A stretch of 64,000 bases of DNA from Adhaeribacter arboris (lineage in GTDB: Bacteria > Bacteroidota > Bacteroidia > Cytophagales > Hymenobacteraceae). The stretch's first letter is position 1; every line of letters starts with the position of its first letter. The DNA is taken from NCBI RefSeq assembly GCF_003023845.1, contig NZ_PYFT01000001.1, positions 6,696,001 to 6,760,000 of the forward strand. Reading direction: 5' to 3'. The notes below the pieces were generated by a model, which did no database searches, had not been told where the DNA came from, and saw only the letters and a program-made list of their open reading frames with translations. Below are positions 26,661 to 35,036 of the stretch, one piece after another. Both the position numbers and the translations under genes were made by a program.

Positions 26661-26730
26661 GCACAACGTCCGTCGGCTTGGCGAAGTTGGAGAGCAAAGC
26701 GAGCCAATTTTGCCAAACCGACAGTTAGGC
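26661..26730 (-). repeat. attC-like site 1 (best match)
   Basis: A compact 70-base site. Arms 26672-26690 and 26704-26722 pair at 16 of 19 positions, with mismatches that are all transitions, around a 13-base centre. On the minus strand it begins with GCCTAAC, a perfect match to the attC R'' consensus RYYYAAC. It ends with GTTGTGC, one mismatch from the R' consensus GTTRRRY. Its orientation agrees with cassettes read on the minus strand. Confidence 0.75.
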
Positions 26731-26762
26731 GAAGTGCCGCCAGCGGGCGGAACTTGACCAGT

Positions 26763-27032
26763 GGAGGCCTCTTTGGAAAAGTTCAGAACCCGGAAAATTA
26801 GGGTTGGCAATGACCGATTGCCGCCGTTGTATTCCGGAAAAAAGCCACTCTTTGCTGGCCGCCCGGACGAAAAACTTGACTTTATGGTCCGTTTTCCGTA
26901 CCTTTCGCAAGCTTTTTTAAGCGATTAGCTTAGAAAGACAGGCTTTCTGCGAATCTTCGCAAAAGCTTGCTCGCCGAGCCTATCGGCTCCGTGGCCATCT
27001 TCGTATTGCTTCTCTGAACTTTTTGGGCCTCC
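26763..27032. repeat. Long interrupted inverted repeat between the recombinase and site 1
   Basis: The sequence at about 26763-26786 is complementary to 27013-27032 with a bulge (11 plus 7 paired bases). The interior holds further small palindromes. GCGCACTAAC follows at 27036-27045 and resembles a core box. It may be an additional attC-like site or part of the array's proximal recombination site. No gene is supported inside. Confidence 0.4.
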
Positions 27033-27166
27033 ATTGCGCACTAACTCTTAAATAGACGCAGGTTTTCGCCTATTTTAAACAAATATACAAATACCATCTA
27101 TTTTTGCCATTCGTGAAAATGTTTTTTGTAATTCATCTATATTTCAACAAATTATGTGTATCCATC

Positions 27167-27269
27167 GCATTCAGCAATACAAAATACGTATCACGCATTT
27201 TGCATGGCTGAATGCGGTAAAATTTTAAGTAACAATACAAAGTGCGCGTATCGCATTTTGTATTGTTAC
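27167..27269. repeat. Two tandem hairpins next to the recombinase 3' end, candidate attachment site
   Basis: Hairpin one has 23-base arms (27167-27189 and 27193-27215, 20 of 23 paired) and a three-base loop. Hairpin two has 18-base arms (27229-27246 and 27252-27269, 17 of 18 paired) and a five-base loop. Both share the inner pattern ATACAAA-n-T-n-CG ... CGCATTTTG. The pair lies 17 bases beyond the recombinase stop codon. They could be recombinase-binding cores or, less likely, terminators: neither is followed by a good T-run. Confidence 0.6.
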
Positions 27270-27285
27270 TTTGTTCAGCAATTGA

Positions 27286-28368
27286 TTACGGCATCGTATC
27301 TAATGGGCTTTTAATTTTTTTAATGCTTTTCTCACTTACATGCGTATAGCGCAAGGTGGTAGTAAGGTCGTTGTGCCCCAATAACTCCTGAATAAACTTA
27401 ATGTCGGTTCCATTCTCTAAAAGATGCGTGGCAAAACTGTGGCGCAAACCGTGGATGCCCACCACTTTGTTAATTTTAGCCTTCGCTAATGCATCTTTAA
27501 ACACCTGCTGCGCGCTGCGGATGCTGTACGGTTGCCCGTATTGCCCTTCAAACAAAAATTTTTAGGGGCGGTACTCTAAAAAGTAAGTTCTTAATTGCTC
27601 CAGAATACTGTCGGGTAAGTTGGCGTATCTATCTTTTTTTCCTTTTGCCCGCTGAATAAAGACCCGCATACTCTGGCTATCAATATCGGTTATCTTTAAA
27701 TGAACAATCTCACTGACGCGTAGGCCCATTCCATAGCATAGTTTCAGCATTGTATTATGTTTCAGATTTGTTGTAACGGCAAATAAACGTTTAATATCAC
27801 GCGGCGAAATAACCTTGGGCAGTACCGAAGGCTTCTTGGGACGGGGAATTTCAAAAAAAAGTTGCTCCCGGTGAAGTACCTGCTCAAAATAAAATTTTAT
27901 AGCATTCATTCGGCTGTGTAACGTATTTTCTGAGAGTTTAAGCGTATTAATACAATATAGGAAATAACTTCTGAGGCGAGTAGCATCCAAGGCATCAACG
28001 GGGTTGGCTTTTAACAGATAAAGCAATTGCGCAAATTCATTCCGGTACGTTTTAATCGTGCTGCTACTATATGCTTTCAACTGTAAGGTCTCGATGAGAA
28101 TTTGGAAAGCGGGCTGGTTCACGGGGTGAATATGAGCCATTACCTCTTTACCCGCCAAAGGAGGCGCCAGGCCGAATAGCTAGCGATAATGTGGGGTATT
28201 CAGGACGTACCAGGCTTTTTGCGACCGGCTCCAATGAACGCCCACTAACTTGCGAACGCGCTCGTTTAGTTCCCGGCTATAATCGAAACGGATAAAAATT
28301 ACCTCCTTGCTGTTGTGGGTAGCCGGCTCGTAGGTTATTTTCTGGTTCATATATTCTTGCAAGTCCAT
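27286..28368 (-). pseudogene. Tyrosine recombinase (XerC/D-like) with two in-frame stop codons
   Basis: A single frame of 360 codons encodes a complete tyrosine recombinase interrupted by TAG at 28180-28182 and TAA at 27562-27564. The N-terminal segment (IFIRFDYSRELNERVRKLVG ... HWSRSQKAWYV) is an extra domain common in Bacteroidota integrases. A SAM-like core-binding domain and the catalytic domain follow, with Arg in [32 protein letters not shown] and the nucleophile Tyr in LRYTHV. It ends IKSPLD. The stops look like single changes of CAG (Gln) and AAA (Lys). The insertion characteristic of canonical IntI between the catalytic motifs is not seen. The ATG overlaps the upstream ssb stop. Confidence 0.88.
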
Positions 28369-28735
28369 TAACTGTCCTCATCGTCTTCGACCTTTTTATC
28401 CAGCGTAATTAATTGCTCCGCTATAATTTCGGTAACCAATCTTTTAATGCCTTCTTTGTCTTCGTAGCTGCGGGTCTTCAACTTTCCTTTCACAAAAACC
28501 ATACTTCCTTTGCTAAGGTACTTATTGGCTAGTTCGGCCAAGCCGCGCCACAGTACTACCGAATGCCATTCCGTTTGAGTTAATGTCCGGCCATTTTGGT
28601 CTTTAAAAATTTCGGTGTAGTGGCAACCGAAATTTTGGCGACGGCTACATTTTCTTCTAAGTATTGAAAATCGGGGTCTTTCCCTAAACTTCCTATTAAC
28701 GATACTTTGTTTAATCCTCTCATGGCATTTTTCAT
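28368..28735 (-). pseudogene. ssb: Single-stranded DNA-binding protein, frameshifted
   Basis: The first ~35 codons read as a normal SSB N-terminus (MRGLNKVSLIGSLGKDPDF, then VAVAKISVATT). At about 28615 the frame changes. The continuation in another frame gives EIFKDQNGRTLTQTEWHSVV, then LWRGLAELANKYLSKGSM, and an acidic end DDEDS. All parts of an SSB OB-fold are present but out of frame by one net base. Its stop codon shares one base with the start codon of the recombinase (TAATG), so the two genes formed one translationally coupled unit. Start choice is 28735 or the second ATG at 28723. Confidence 0.85.
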
Positions 28736-28914
28736 TATTATAGACCGTATTTTTTCACCGTACTCCTATTACGTCGTTAGTCTATTCTTTTGCAATATTA
28801 GAAAGCAAAACCTACCTTAATCTTCATTCATCCTTTCTCAATAAGAGAACACCTTATGGCGGGCATCCGTTTTTTGGTAAGTATCGCCAAGAGAAATCTA
28901 CCGCAAAGGCGTAC

Positions 28915-29886
28915 TTACTTGAAGCGCACTAAAGTAGCGCCGTAGCCAAATTTTTCTTTCCGGGCATCTTCGTAGTATTTTATTTGGGTGCGGCGCTGAC
29001 TTAATATTTTCTGAATTTCTTTGCGTAAAACGCCGTTACCGGTGCCGTGAATAAAAACAATTTCGTGCATATTACTGGCAATGGCCCGGTCGAGATTATC
29101 TTGAAAGACTGCGAGTTGGGTACGTAGCATTTCGCTGTTGCTCATTAAGGCGGGGTCCACATCGGTAAGTTTTTCAATGTGCAAGTCTACTTCGTGCGCC
29201 GGCATTTTTAACTGGTATGCTTCCGGGTTTTGCGTCTCGGTTTCCGTTAAATTTTCCAGAATTTTATCCGGATTCACTTCCGTTGGTTTCTGGTCTAACG
29301 AAAATAAATAAGCTTCTTTCTTAACTACCGGCGCTGTTTTTTTGCTTTTATAGAAGGAGGAAGCTTTAAATTTAATGCGTTTTACCACCGGCTCCAGCAA
29401 GGTAATACCACTCACCCGGTGTTGCAGGTACTGAATAACCACATCCGGCCATTTATCGAAATCTTTCAGGTGCAAATGCGCTACTACTTTGCTGTTTTTA
29501 GGCGTAAGCTTATCGTTTTGAATGCCTTTGTACCGGTTGTTGGTTTCTTCGCCGTAAGTAAAAAGTAAGTCAAAGTCAGAAAAATTAATAATAGTTACGG
29601 CCAGTAATTCTTCGGTTTGCGGCACTAAAGCGACGTAAATACCCGCAGTGGCCGTAACCGGCAGCGGAGCGGCTTCATTTTTCCGGGGTTCTTGGGTAGG
29701 CTGCTCCAAGCCCGCATTTTTTAAATATGTATCTTCTTCTTCGGCAATAACTACCACTTCGCGGCGTAAAACCGGAATGGTAAAATCATTATCAATGGCT
29801 ATTTCTACCTGATCTGCGCCAATAAATTGAGTAATAATGCCTTGTTCTTTGCCGTGCAGCAAGCGCACGCGGTCGCCTATATTCAT
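28915..29886 (-). CDS. DUF2027 / Smr-domain protein
   Basis: A cytosolic protein of about 323 residues. The N-terminus (MNIGDRVRLLHGKEQG) is an SH3-like KOW-type module. The central part is the DUF2027 region of Bacteroidota. The C-terminal ~85 residues are an Smr domain (VDLHIEKL, then the conserved HGTGNGVLRKEI loop), a nuclease-like fold linked to MutS2-type proteins and to ribosome or RNA processing. The start at 29886 was chosen because the conserved domain begins there. An upstream in-frame start would add 27 residues of unlikely sequence. Confidence 0.85.
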   Translation of the reverse strand: MNIGDRVRLLHGKEQGIITQFIGADQVEIAIDNDFTIPVLRREVVVIAEEEDTYLKNAGLEQPTQEPRKNEAAPLPVTATAGIYVALVPQTEELLAVTIINFSDFDLLFTYGEETNNRYKGIQNDKLTPKNSKVVAHLHLKDFDKWPDVVIQYLQHRVSGITLLEPVVKRIKFKASSFYKSKKTAPVVKKEAYLFSLDQKPTEVNPDKILENLTETETQNPEAYQLKMPAHEVDLHIEKLTDVDPALMSNSEMLRTQLAVFQDNLDRAIASNMHEIVFIHGTGNGVLRKEIQKILSQRRTQIKYYEDARKEKFGYGATLVRFK

Positions 29887-30174
29887 GGTATTATATTCGT
29901 TTAATCTAAATTTATAATAAGGAATGAAGTTTACTTCTAAAAAAATGGGTAACGTTTTAATTATCAATTAAACTTTCAGGAACGTTTAAATTTTCCGGCA
30001 AGCAGCCTGTTCTAAACTAAATTCTGCCGATATCTGCTGCACCCAATAATTTTCTTGCGTCTTTTTACGAATGATAACTATGAATGATGGTTACCTATTT
30101 TAATCTTCTGCTTCTGTATTTGATTATTTACGTATCATTTAAGCTTGTATAAGCTGGTGGTTAACCGGAATAAG

Positions 30175-31125
30175 TTAAAAATACAGGGTATGAAATCTTA
30201 GTTTTTGCCGAGGATTATACTCCAAAGCAGGTAAGGGTAAATGCACCATATCTAAAATAAAAAAAGCAGTATTTAAAAATTTACTTCGCGTTTTAATGGC
30301 CGATAAATTTACATCAGGAGCCAAGTAAAATTGCCGGTAAGCCCGGAAACCCGCCTGCTGATTGGTGCCGGGGTCGTTGTATACTATTTCCTCCGTACCG
30401 TAACCGACTGCCACGTTCAGCCATTTGGGGAAGCGGTTGTAAGCCGGTAAAAAACGGGCGATGTCTACGGCTAGCCAGTACGTTTGCCCGTTGTAATCCT
30501 TCAAAATTTGTTCAGGTAAGTTGCTGCCTAAAACGGCCGGGCGTTCCTGGGCAAAACGAGTCCGGTGAAACGAAAATTTAGGTACCACTCTCCATTCCGA
30601 CCAAACCAAATATTGGCCCAGCACCGCGGCCGAACCGGCCGCGTTGGCTATTAAATCGCCGGGAGAGGCGCCATAATCAACGGCGTACCCATCCAGAATT
30701 TCAATGGGAGTTTGTAAAAGAACCCCCGCTAAACTACCCCATATAATGGCTTTCTTCTCTGGTACCTGGGCCCATTTGAGAGCGCTCACCGCCAAGCGGC
30801 TTTCGTGAAAAGCGCTCCAGAAATGCCCGACTTTATCCACCTGTTGCCATTCTTGGTTATCGTTAAAAAAATGAAAACGCGTGCGGGGCATATCCTGGTA
30901 CCAGGCCTGACCCGCTGCTGCCAGCGCTCCCCCGTAAAGAATGCCCGAACCAATACCTAAAATCGTTAATTTAGAAGAAGAAACCTTAGCTGGTTTTAAC
31001 GGAAGGGAAGCAGTGGAATCGGATTGAGCTTTTACTTGACCCGTTGAAAAAAGAACCAGACCCATTAGCGGCGAAGCAAATAAGTAAGGTATTTTCCAGC
31101 CTGGTTTCAATCGATTTGTTTTCAC
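30175..31125 (-). CDS. DUF2279 (YfiM-like) family envelope protein
   Basis: 316 residues with a signal peptide ending near VKAQ (residue 34). The central segment KVGHFWSAFHESRLAV is the hallmark of DUF2279, followed by hydrophobic helices (AIIWGSLAGVLLQTPIEILD). It is probably an outer-membrane or periplasmic protein of unknown function. It lies downstream of the kinase-like gene on the same strand, but a strong terminator separates them. The 290 bases between it and the Smr gene hold nothing I can name. Confidence 0.78.
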   Translation of the reverse strand: MKTNRLKPGWKIPYLFASPLMGLVLFSTGQVKAQSDSTASLPLKPAKVSSSKLTILGIGSGILYGGALAAAGQAWYQDMPRTRFHFFNDNQEWQQVDKVGHFWSAFHESRLAVSALKWAQVPEKKAIIWGSLAGVLLQTPIEILDGYAVDYGASPGDLIANAAGSAAVLGQYLVWSEWRVVPKFSFHRTRFAQERPAVLGSNLPEQILKDYNGQTYWLAVDIARFLPAYNRFPKWLNVAVGYGTEEIVYNDPGTNQQAGFRAYRQFYLAPDVNLSAIKTRSKFLNTAFFILDMVHLPLPALEYNPRQKLRFHTLYF

Positions 31126-31161
31126 TCGGTAAATATACCGGAAATATCCGGGCCCAGCAGT

Positions 31162-31197
31162 AAAACAAAAAAGCTTCTGTTGGGTAACAGAAGCTTT
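31162..31197 (-). terminator. Intrinsic terminator after the N-acetylglucosamine kinase-like gene
   Basis: A perfect 12-bp stem (31170-31181 with 31186-31197) with a GGGT loop lies 24 bases beyond the minus-strand stop. On the minus strand it is followed by TTTTGTTTT, a good U-tract. It separates this gene from the DUF2279 gene. Confidence 0.88.
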
Positions 31198-31220
31198 GTA
31201 TGGAAACGAATAACCCGCGC

Positions 31221-32081
31221 TTAAATTTGCGTTTGCGGCGATAAAACAGAATGGTAATATACCAAATCGTCGATAGGCGACCGGATAATTTTACCGAAAG
31301 CCATGTTATGTTCATTGCTTACTTCTTCTAAAACATCGCGGAAATTATACGCTACCGAACCCACGCAATTCAGCGAATATTGCTCGTAATTGGGGTAATG
31401 GCAAACCAAGTTCTTAAAGAAAGCTTCAAAAGATTCTTTTACTACCTCGCGGGAATAAGAAAAATTATTGTTCTCGTATAAAAACTTACTAAAGCTGGCT
31501 AAAAAGCGGTTAGGCAATGGTTTGTTGTAGAGGTTATCAAAAATATCTTCGTTGGTTAGTTCGTAAGTGTCTTTAAAAATTTTTTGCATGCCTTCGGGCA
31601 GGTAACCCCGCATGTAATCGCGCACCAGGCGCTTACCGATATGGGAACCACTGCCCTCATCCCCCAGAAAATACCCTAAAGAGTCGATGTTTAAGGTAAC
31701 GTTTTTGCCATCGTACAAGCAGGTGTTGGCCCCGGTACCTAAAATGGCGGCAAAACCGGGTTCTACCCCCAATAAAGCCCGGGCTGCGGCTAATAAATCA
31801 TGGCCTACGTACACGTTGGCGTTCGTAAAAACGGCCCGCATGGCCGCGGCGACTATTTCAATCTTTTCCGGCGCGGAGCAACCGGCCCCGTAATAATTTA
31901 CTTCGTTTACGGCGTCTTTACGAAGGTTTTCCGGTAGGTTCTTTTGGAGCGATGCAACAATAGTAGGCGTATCGGAGAAATAAGGATTGTAACCTTCCGT
32001 GTTAAAATAAACCTTGGTATTGGAGTCCGTTATTAAACACCAACTTGTTTTGGTTGAACCACCATCTGCAATAATTACCAT
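31221..32081 (-). CDS. N-acetylglucosamine kinase-like BadF/BadG ATPase
   Basis: A 286-residue ASKHA-fold kinase. The phosphate-1 motif is IIADGGSTKTSW at the N-terminus, with phosphate-2-type ILGTGANTCLYDG and the SLGYFLGDEGSGSHIGK motif of the BadF/BadG/BcrA family and eukaryotic-type GlcNAc kinases. In Bacteroidota such genes are usually annotated as N-acetylglucosamine kinases acting in cell-wall or amino-sugar recycling. The substrate is inferred from the family only. Confidence 0.82.
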   Translation of the reverse strand: MVIIADGGSTKTSWCLITDSNTKVYFNTEGYNPYFSDTPTIVASLQKNLPENLRKDAVNEVNYYGAGCSAPEKIEIVAAAMRAVFTNANVYVGHDLLAAARALLGVEPGFAAILGTGANTCLYDGKNVTLNIDSLGYFLGDEGSGSHIGKRLVRDYMRGYLPEGMQKIFKDTYELTNEDIFDNLYNKPLPNRFLASFSKFLYENNNFSYSREVVKESFEAFFKNLVCHYPNYEQYSLNCVGSVAYNFRDVLEEVSNEHNMAFGKIIRSPIDDLVYYHSVLSPQTQI

Positions 32082-32583
32082 GTCAAGTAAAAAAGTTAAA
32101 AGGGTTTAAGCTGTGATTATTGTTGTACGTAATGCTCAGTTTTTGAAATTATTTAATCGTCGCCCCGCGGAGCGAATGGTTTGTAAACTTAAGATAAATA
32201 ATTAATAATTTAATAATAGCATTACTATAAATATTTCACATTATGCAAAAACAAGAGTAATCCGGCTGAAATTATTCAGATAATTGGTTGTCTTCTTAGA
32301 TAACCAATAAAGAAAATAGAAAAAATAAGGAAAATAGAAAGAAATTAAAACAACGTACATTTACTTATTGCCTTCATTTAAATTAATTGAGTACCAAACT
32401 TCTTCCTTAATAAAATTGGTTCACCTATTTAGTACTTGTCAGACATAAAATAGTTGTGTGCAATTTTAGATTTACGGCGTTTCCGGATGTTTTTTATGAT
32501 TTTTAGATCTGGTCAGAAGAAACCGATTAACTTTGGCATCAGGTATCTTTCTTTTCTTGCTAGATGGAAAGTTACCGATGCGT
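32082..32583. other. Intergenic region between the kinase and amylase genes
   Basis: About 500 bases of AT-rich DNA between two minus-strand genes. No coding frame, hairpin terminator or clear promoter box is visible. It should contain the end of the amylase transcript and the promoter of the kinase-like gene. Confidence 0.4.
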
Positions 32584-34449
32584 TTACTTTAGCAGTTCCA
32601 GTACTAAGGCCGTTTTAGCCGGAATTTTTATTGTAGCCAGCGAAGGTAGTGTTTCTTCCGTCAGTACGTTGCGAGCCCGGGTAAAGCCAGCTATTCGTTC
32701 CGTGAAACGCTTGGTCTCCAATGAAATTTCCTGCTCGGTCGGGTTAGTGGCCACCATGATGGTTTTAGCGGCATCGTACCGGAAGTAAACGTACGTATTG
32801 TTTTGCGGCAAATACTGCATCAGTTTACCGCTGTGCAGCGCGGGCGTATTGTTCCGGTACTGAGCAAGTTTCTTTACAAAGTTAAAAGCTTCATTTTCTA
32901 AAGCAGAACGGCCACTCGCGGAGAATTTGTTTTCTTTATCGTCTTTAAAACCACCCGGAAAATCTTTTCGCACTTCGGCATCCGAGGGGTTTTTAAAATT
33001 TTTCATTAAAATTTCGGTACCGTAATATAGGCTGGGAATGCCGCGCGTAGTTAATAGCCAGGTTAGTCCCATTTTATATTTATTCAAATCTTCGCCGACT
33101 AAGGAAAAGTACCGGTCTGTATCGTGGTTATCTAAAAAAGTGACCAATTTTAAAGGATTGTCATAAACGGCATCCTGGGCCAGGGTTTGATATACTTTGT
33201 TTTCGCCGCCATCCCAACTGGATTTCTGGTTAATTGTTTCGAGGAAAGCAGTCCATAATACAAAATCTAAAGTGCCGGGTTGGTTGCTTTTAAAAGGAAA
33301 GTTAATTTTGTTTTTGACAAAATAAGCCTGACTAATGACGTTATTTACCCACGATTCGCCGAAAATATGAATATTGGGGTATTCCTCCAGTAAGGTTTGG
33401 TTGCAACGATTCATAAAAGCTTGGTCATTATACATATACGTGTCTATTCGCCAGGCATCAACCCCAAAATACTCCACTGTCCAGAGGGCATTCTGAATAA
33501 GGTAATTGGCCACGTACGGGTTTTCCTGATTTAAATCGGGTAAGAAAGGTACAAACCAACCATTTAAAGTTACTTTCTTGTCGCTTAAAGCTGAATAAGG
33601 GTCGAGTACCGGCTGAAATTTGTAGGAAGTATTGGTATAACTTGGCCATTGGTGCAGCCAATCTTTGCTGGGCGGATCTTTTAAAATCCAATGATTAATG
33701 CCGACGTGGTTATAAACCACATCCTGCACCACCCGCAAGTTTTTGGCGTGGGCTGCTTGCACAAATTTTAAGTAAGCTTCGTTGCCACCCAAGCGCCGGT
33801 CTACCTGGTAATGATCCGTAAAGCCATACCCGTGATACGCGCTGCGCAGGGAGCCGCCTTCGTTGGTTTGCGGTTGGTTATTTTCAACTACCGGATTGAG
33901 CCACAAGGCCGTAATACCCAATTCTTGAAAATAATCCAGATGATTGGTTATACCGGCAATATCGCCGCCGTGCCGTAAAAATGGATTTTGGCGATCTGCT
34001 GCCGGGTCAGCCATATCGGCGAATTTATCATTACTTTCGTCGGCGTTGGCAAAGCGGTCGGGGAGTACCAAATAAATAAAATCTTTACTGCTGACGCCCT
34101 GACCTTTCGGGCTTTTGGTTCTGGCTTTTAGTTCGTAGGAGTAAGTTGTTTTCTTCGCGCCGGTAAAAGTAAAGTTTAGCTTGCCGGGTTTAGCCGTTGC
34201 CGCAACGGTTAAATCCAGAAACAAATAATTCGGGTTTTCCACTTTATTAATTTTATCAAGTTTTACGCCGGGGTAATTAACGCTTACTTGGGTTTGGGCG
34301 ATATCCGGACCATAGACCAGCAATTGCAGTTTAGGGTTCTTCATGCCCGTCCACCAAAATGTCGGATCCATTCGGGTTATTTGTTGGGCCCGAACAATGG
34401 GCAGGGTTAAAAGAAAAATGATAAGTCCGAGGTGAATTCTGCGAAGCAT
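32584..34449 (-). CDS. Secreted GH13 alpha-amylase family enzyme (cyclomaltodextrinase/neopullulanase-like)
   Basis: 621 residues with a signal peptide (cleaved near VRAQ, residue 22) and an N-terminal Ig-like domain typical of cyclomaltodextrinases (residues 25-115). The GH13 barrel shows the conserved regions DVVYNHVG, VDAWRIDTYMY with the nucleophile Asp, FGESW with the acid/base Glu, and FLDNHDTDR with the third Asp. It should hydrolyse alpha-1,4 (and possibly alpha-1,6) glucans in the periplasm or at the surface, like SusA. A starch-binding-like esterase gene lies divergently upstream. Confidence 0.9.
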   Translation of the reverse strand: MLRRIHLGLIIFLLTLPIVRAQQITRMDPTFWWTGMKNPKLQLLVYGPDIAQTQVSVNYPGVKLDKINKVENPNYLFLDLTVAATAKPGKLNFTFTGAKKTTYSYELKARTKSPKGQGVSSKDFIYLVLPDRFANADESNDKFADMADPAADRQNPFLRHGGDIAGITNHLDYFQELGITALWLNPVVENNQPQTNEGGSLRSAYHGYGFTDHYQVDRRLGGNEAYLKFVQAAHAKNLRVVQDVVYNHVGINHWILKDPPSKDWLHQWPSYTNTSYKFQPVLDPYSALSDKKVTLNGWFVPFLPDLNQENPYVANYLIQNALWTVEYFGVDAWRIDTYMYNDQAFMNRCNQTLLEEYPNIHIFGESWVNNVISQAYFVKNKINFPFKSNQPGTLDFVLWTAFLETINQKSSWDGGENKVYQTLAQDAVYDNPLKLVTFLDNHDTDRYFSLVGEDLNKYKMGLTWLLTTRGIPSLYYGTEILMKNFKNPSDAEVRKDFPGGFKDDKENKFSASGRSALENEAFNFVKKLAQYRNNTPALHSGKLMQYLPQNNTYVYFRYDAAKTIMVATNPTEQEISLETKRFTERIAGFTRARNVLTEETLPSLATIKIPAKTALVLELLK

Positions 34450-35036
34450 TAGGTTTGGCTTTTGGTAATAAAGAAAAAGTAGCGGAAAGATAACTCTTAA
34501 AATGTAGCGGGTTGAAAACTATACTTTGTAATAGTTTTCGAAATAAAAGTATATGAAATTACTCATGCAAGCAATAGGCTTATAATGGTAAATTTCAAAA
34601 TTAAGGAAAAGTATAGTTGACGGTCTTATTGTAAAAAATACCTTTTGTAAGGTATAAAAAATTGATTTGCAACTTTTATTTGGATTTATTTGAAACCTTA
34701 AGCTTGTGAATTAAATTCATTCAAACTTCTGGCTTGCTTAAAAAAATTATAATCTACAAAGTAATTTTTTTCGCGTTAATTAAACTATCGCCAACTGGTA
34801 GAAAGTAATAGAGCCAATAATTCACCAAATTAATGGGTTGATATGAGATTCGCATTTATACTAGCCTGAATCACTTTTTAGCTTAAATTTCTAATTTTTT
34901 AATTTGGCTAAGCACTAGCTTGTTCAGACATCTGCTTAATTAAATACGTGATGATGAAAACCGTGGGAATCCAGTCTGCGTTTGGGGGGTAAGTGTGGTA
35001 GTATTCTAAACTTTATGCCTTGCCAGATGTGCCCTG
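34450..35036. other. Divergent intergenic region between amylase and esterase
   Basis: About 590 bases, AT-rich, between divergently transcribed genes. It must carry both promoters, but I cannot find a convincing TTTG/TAnnTTTG pair, operator palindrome or small gene. Confidence 0.4.

Noticed and set aside
26725..26910. Short minus-strand open frame between site 1 and the recombinase
   Set aside because: Low-complexity translation overlapping palindromic recombination-site DNA, with no homology or plausible start.
27167..27269. Interpretation of the tandem hairpins as CRISPR repeats
   Set aside because: Only two units, each an internal palindrome, with no spacers of regular size and no cas genes.
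27286..28368. Reading the two in-frame stops of the recombinase as recoded or suppressed codons
   Set aside because: Different stops (TAG and TAA), no associated recoding signal, and the coupled ssb gene is also broken. Ordinary decay explains it better.
27286..28368. Calling the recombinase a canonical integron integrase (IntI)
   Set aside because: The insertion between catalytic motifs that marks IntI proteins is not visible. The similarity of the ending SPLD alone is not enough.
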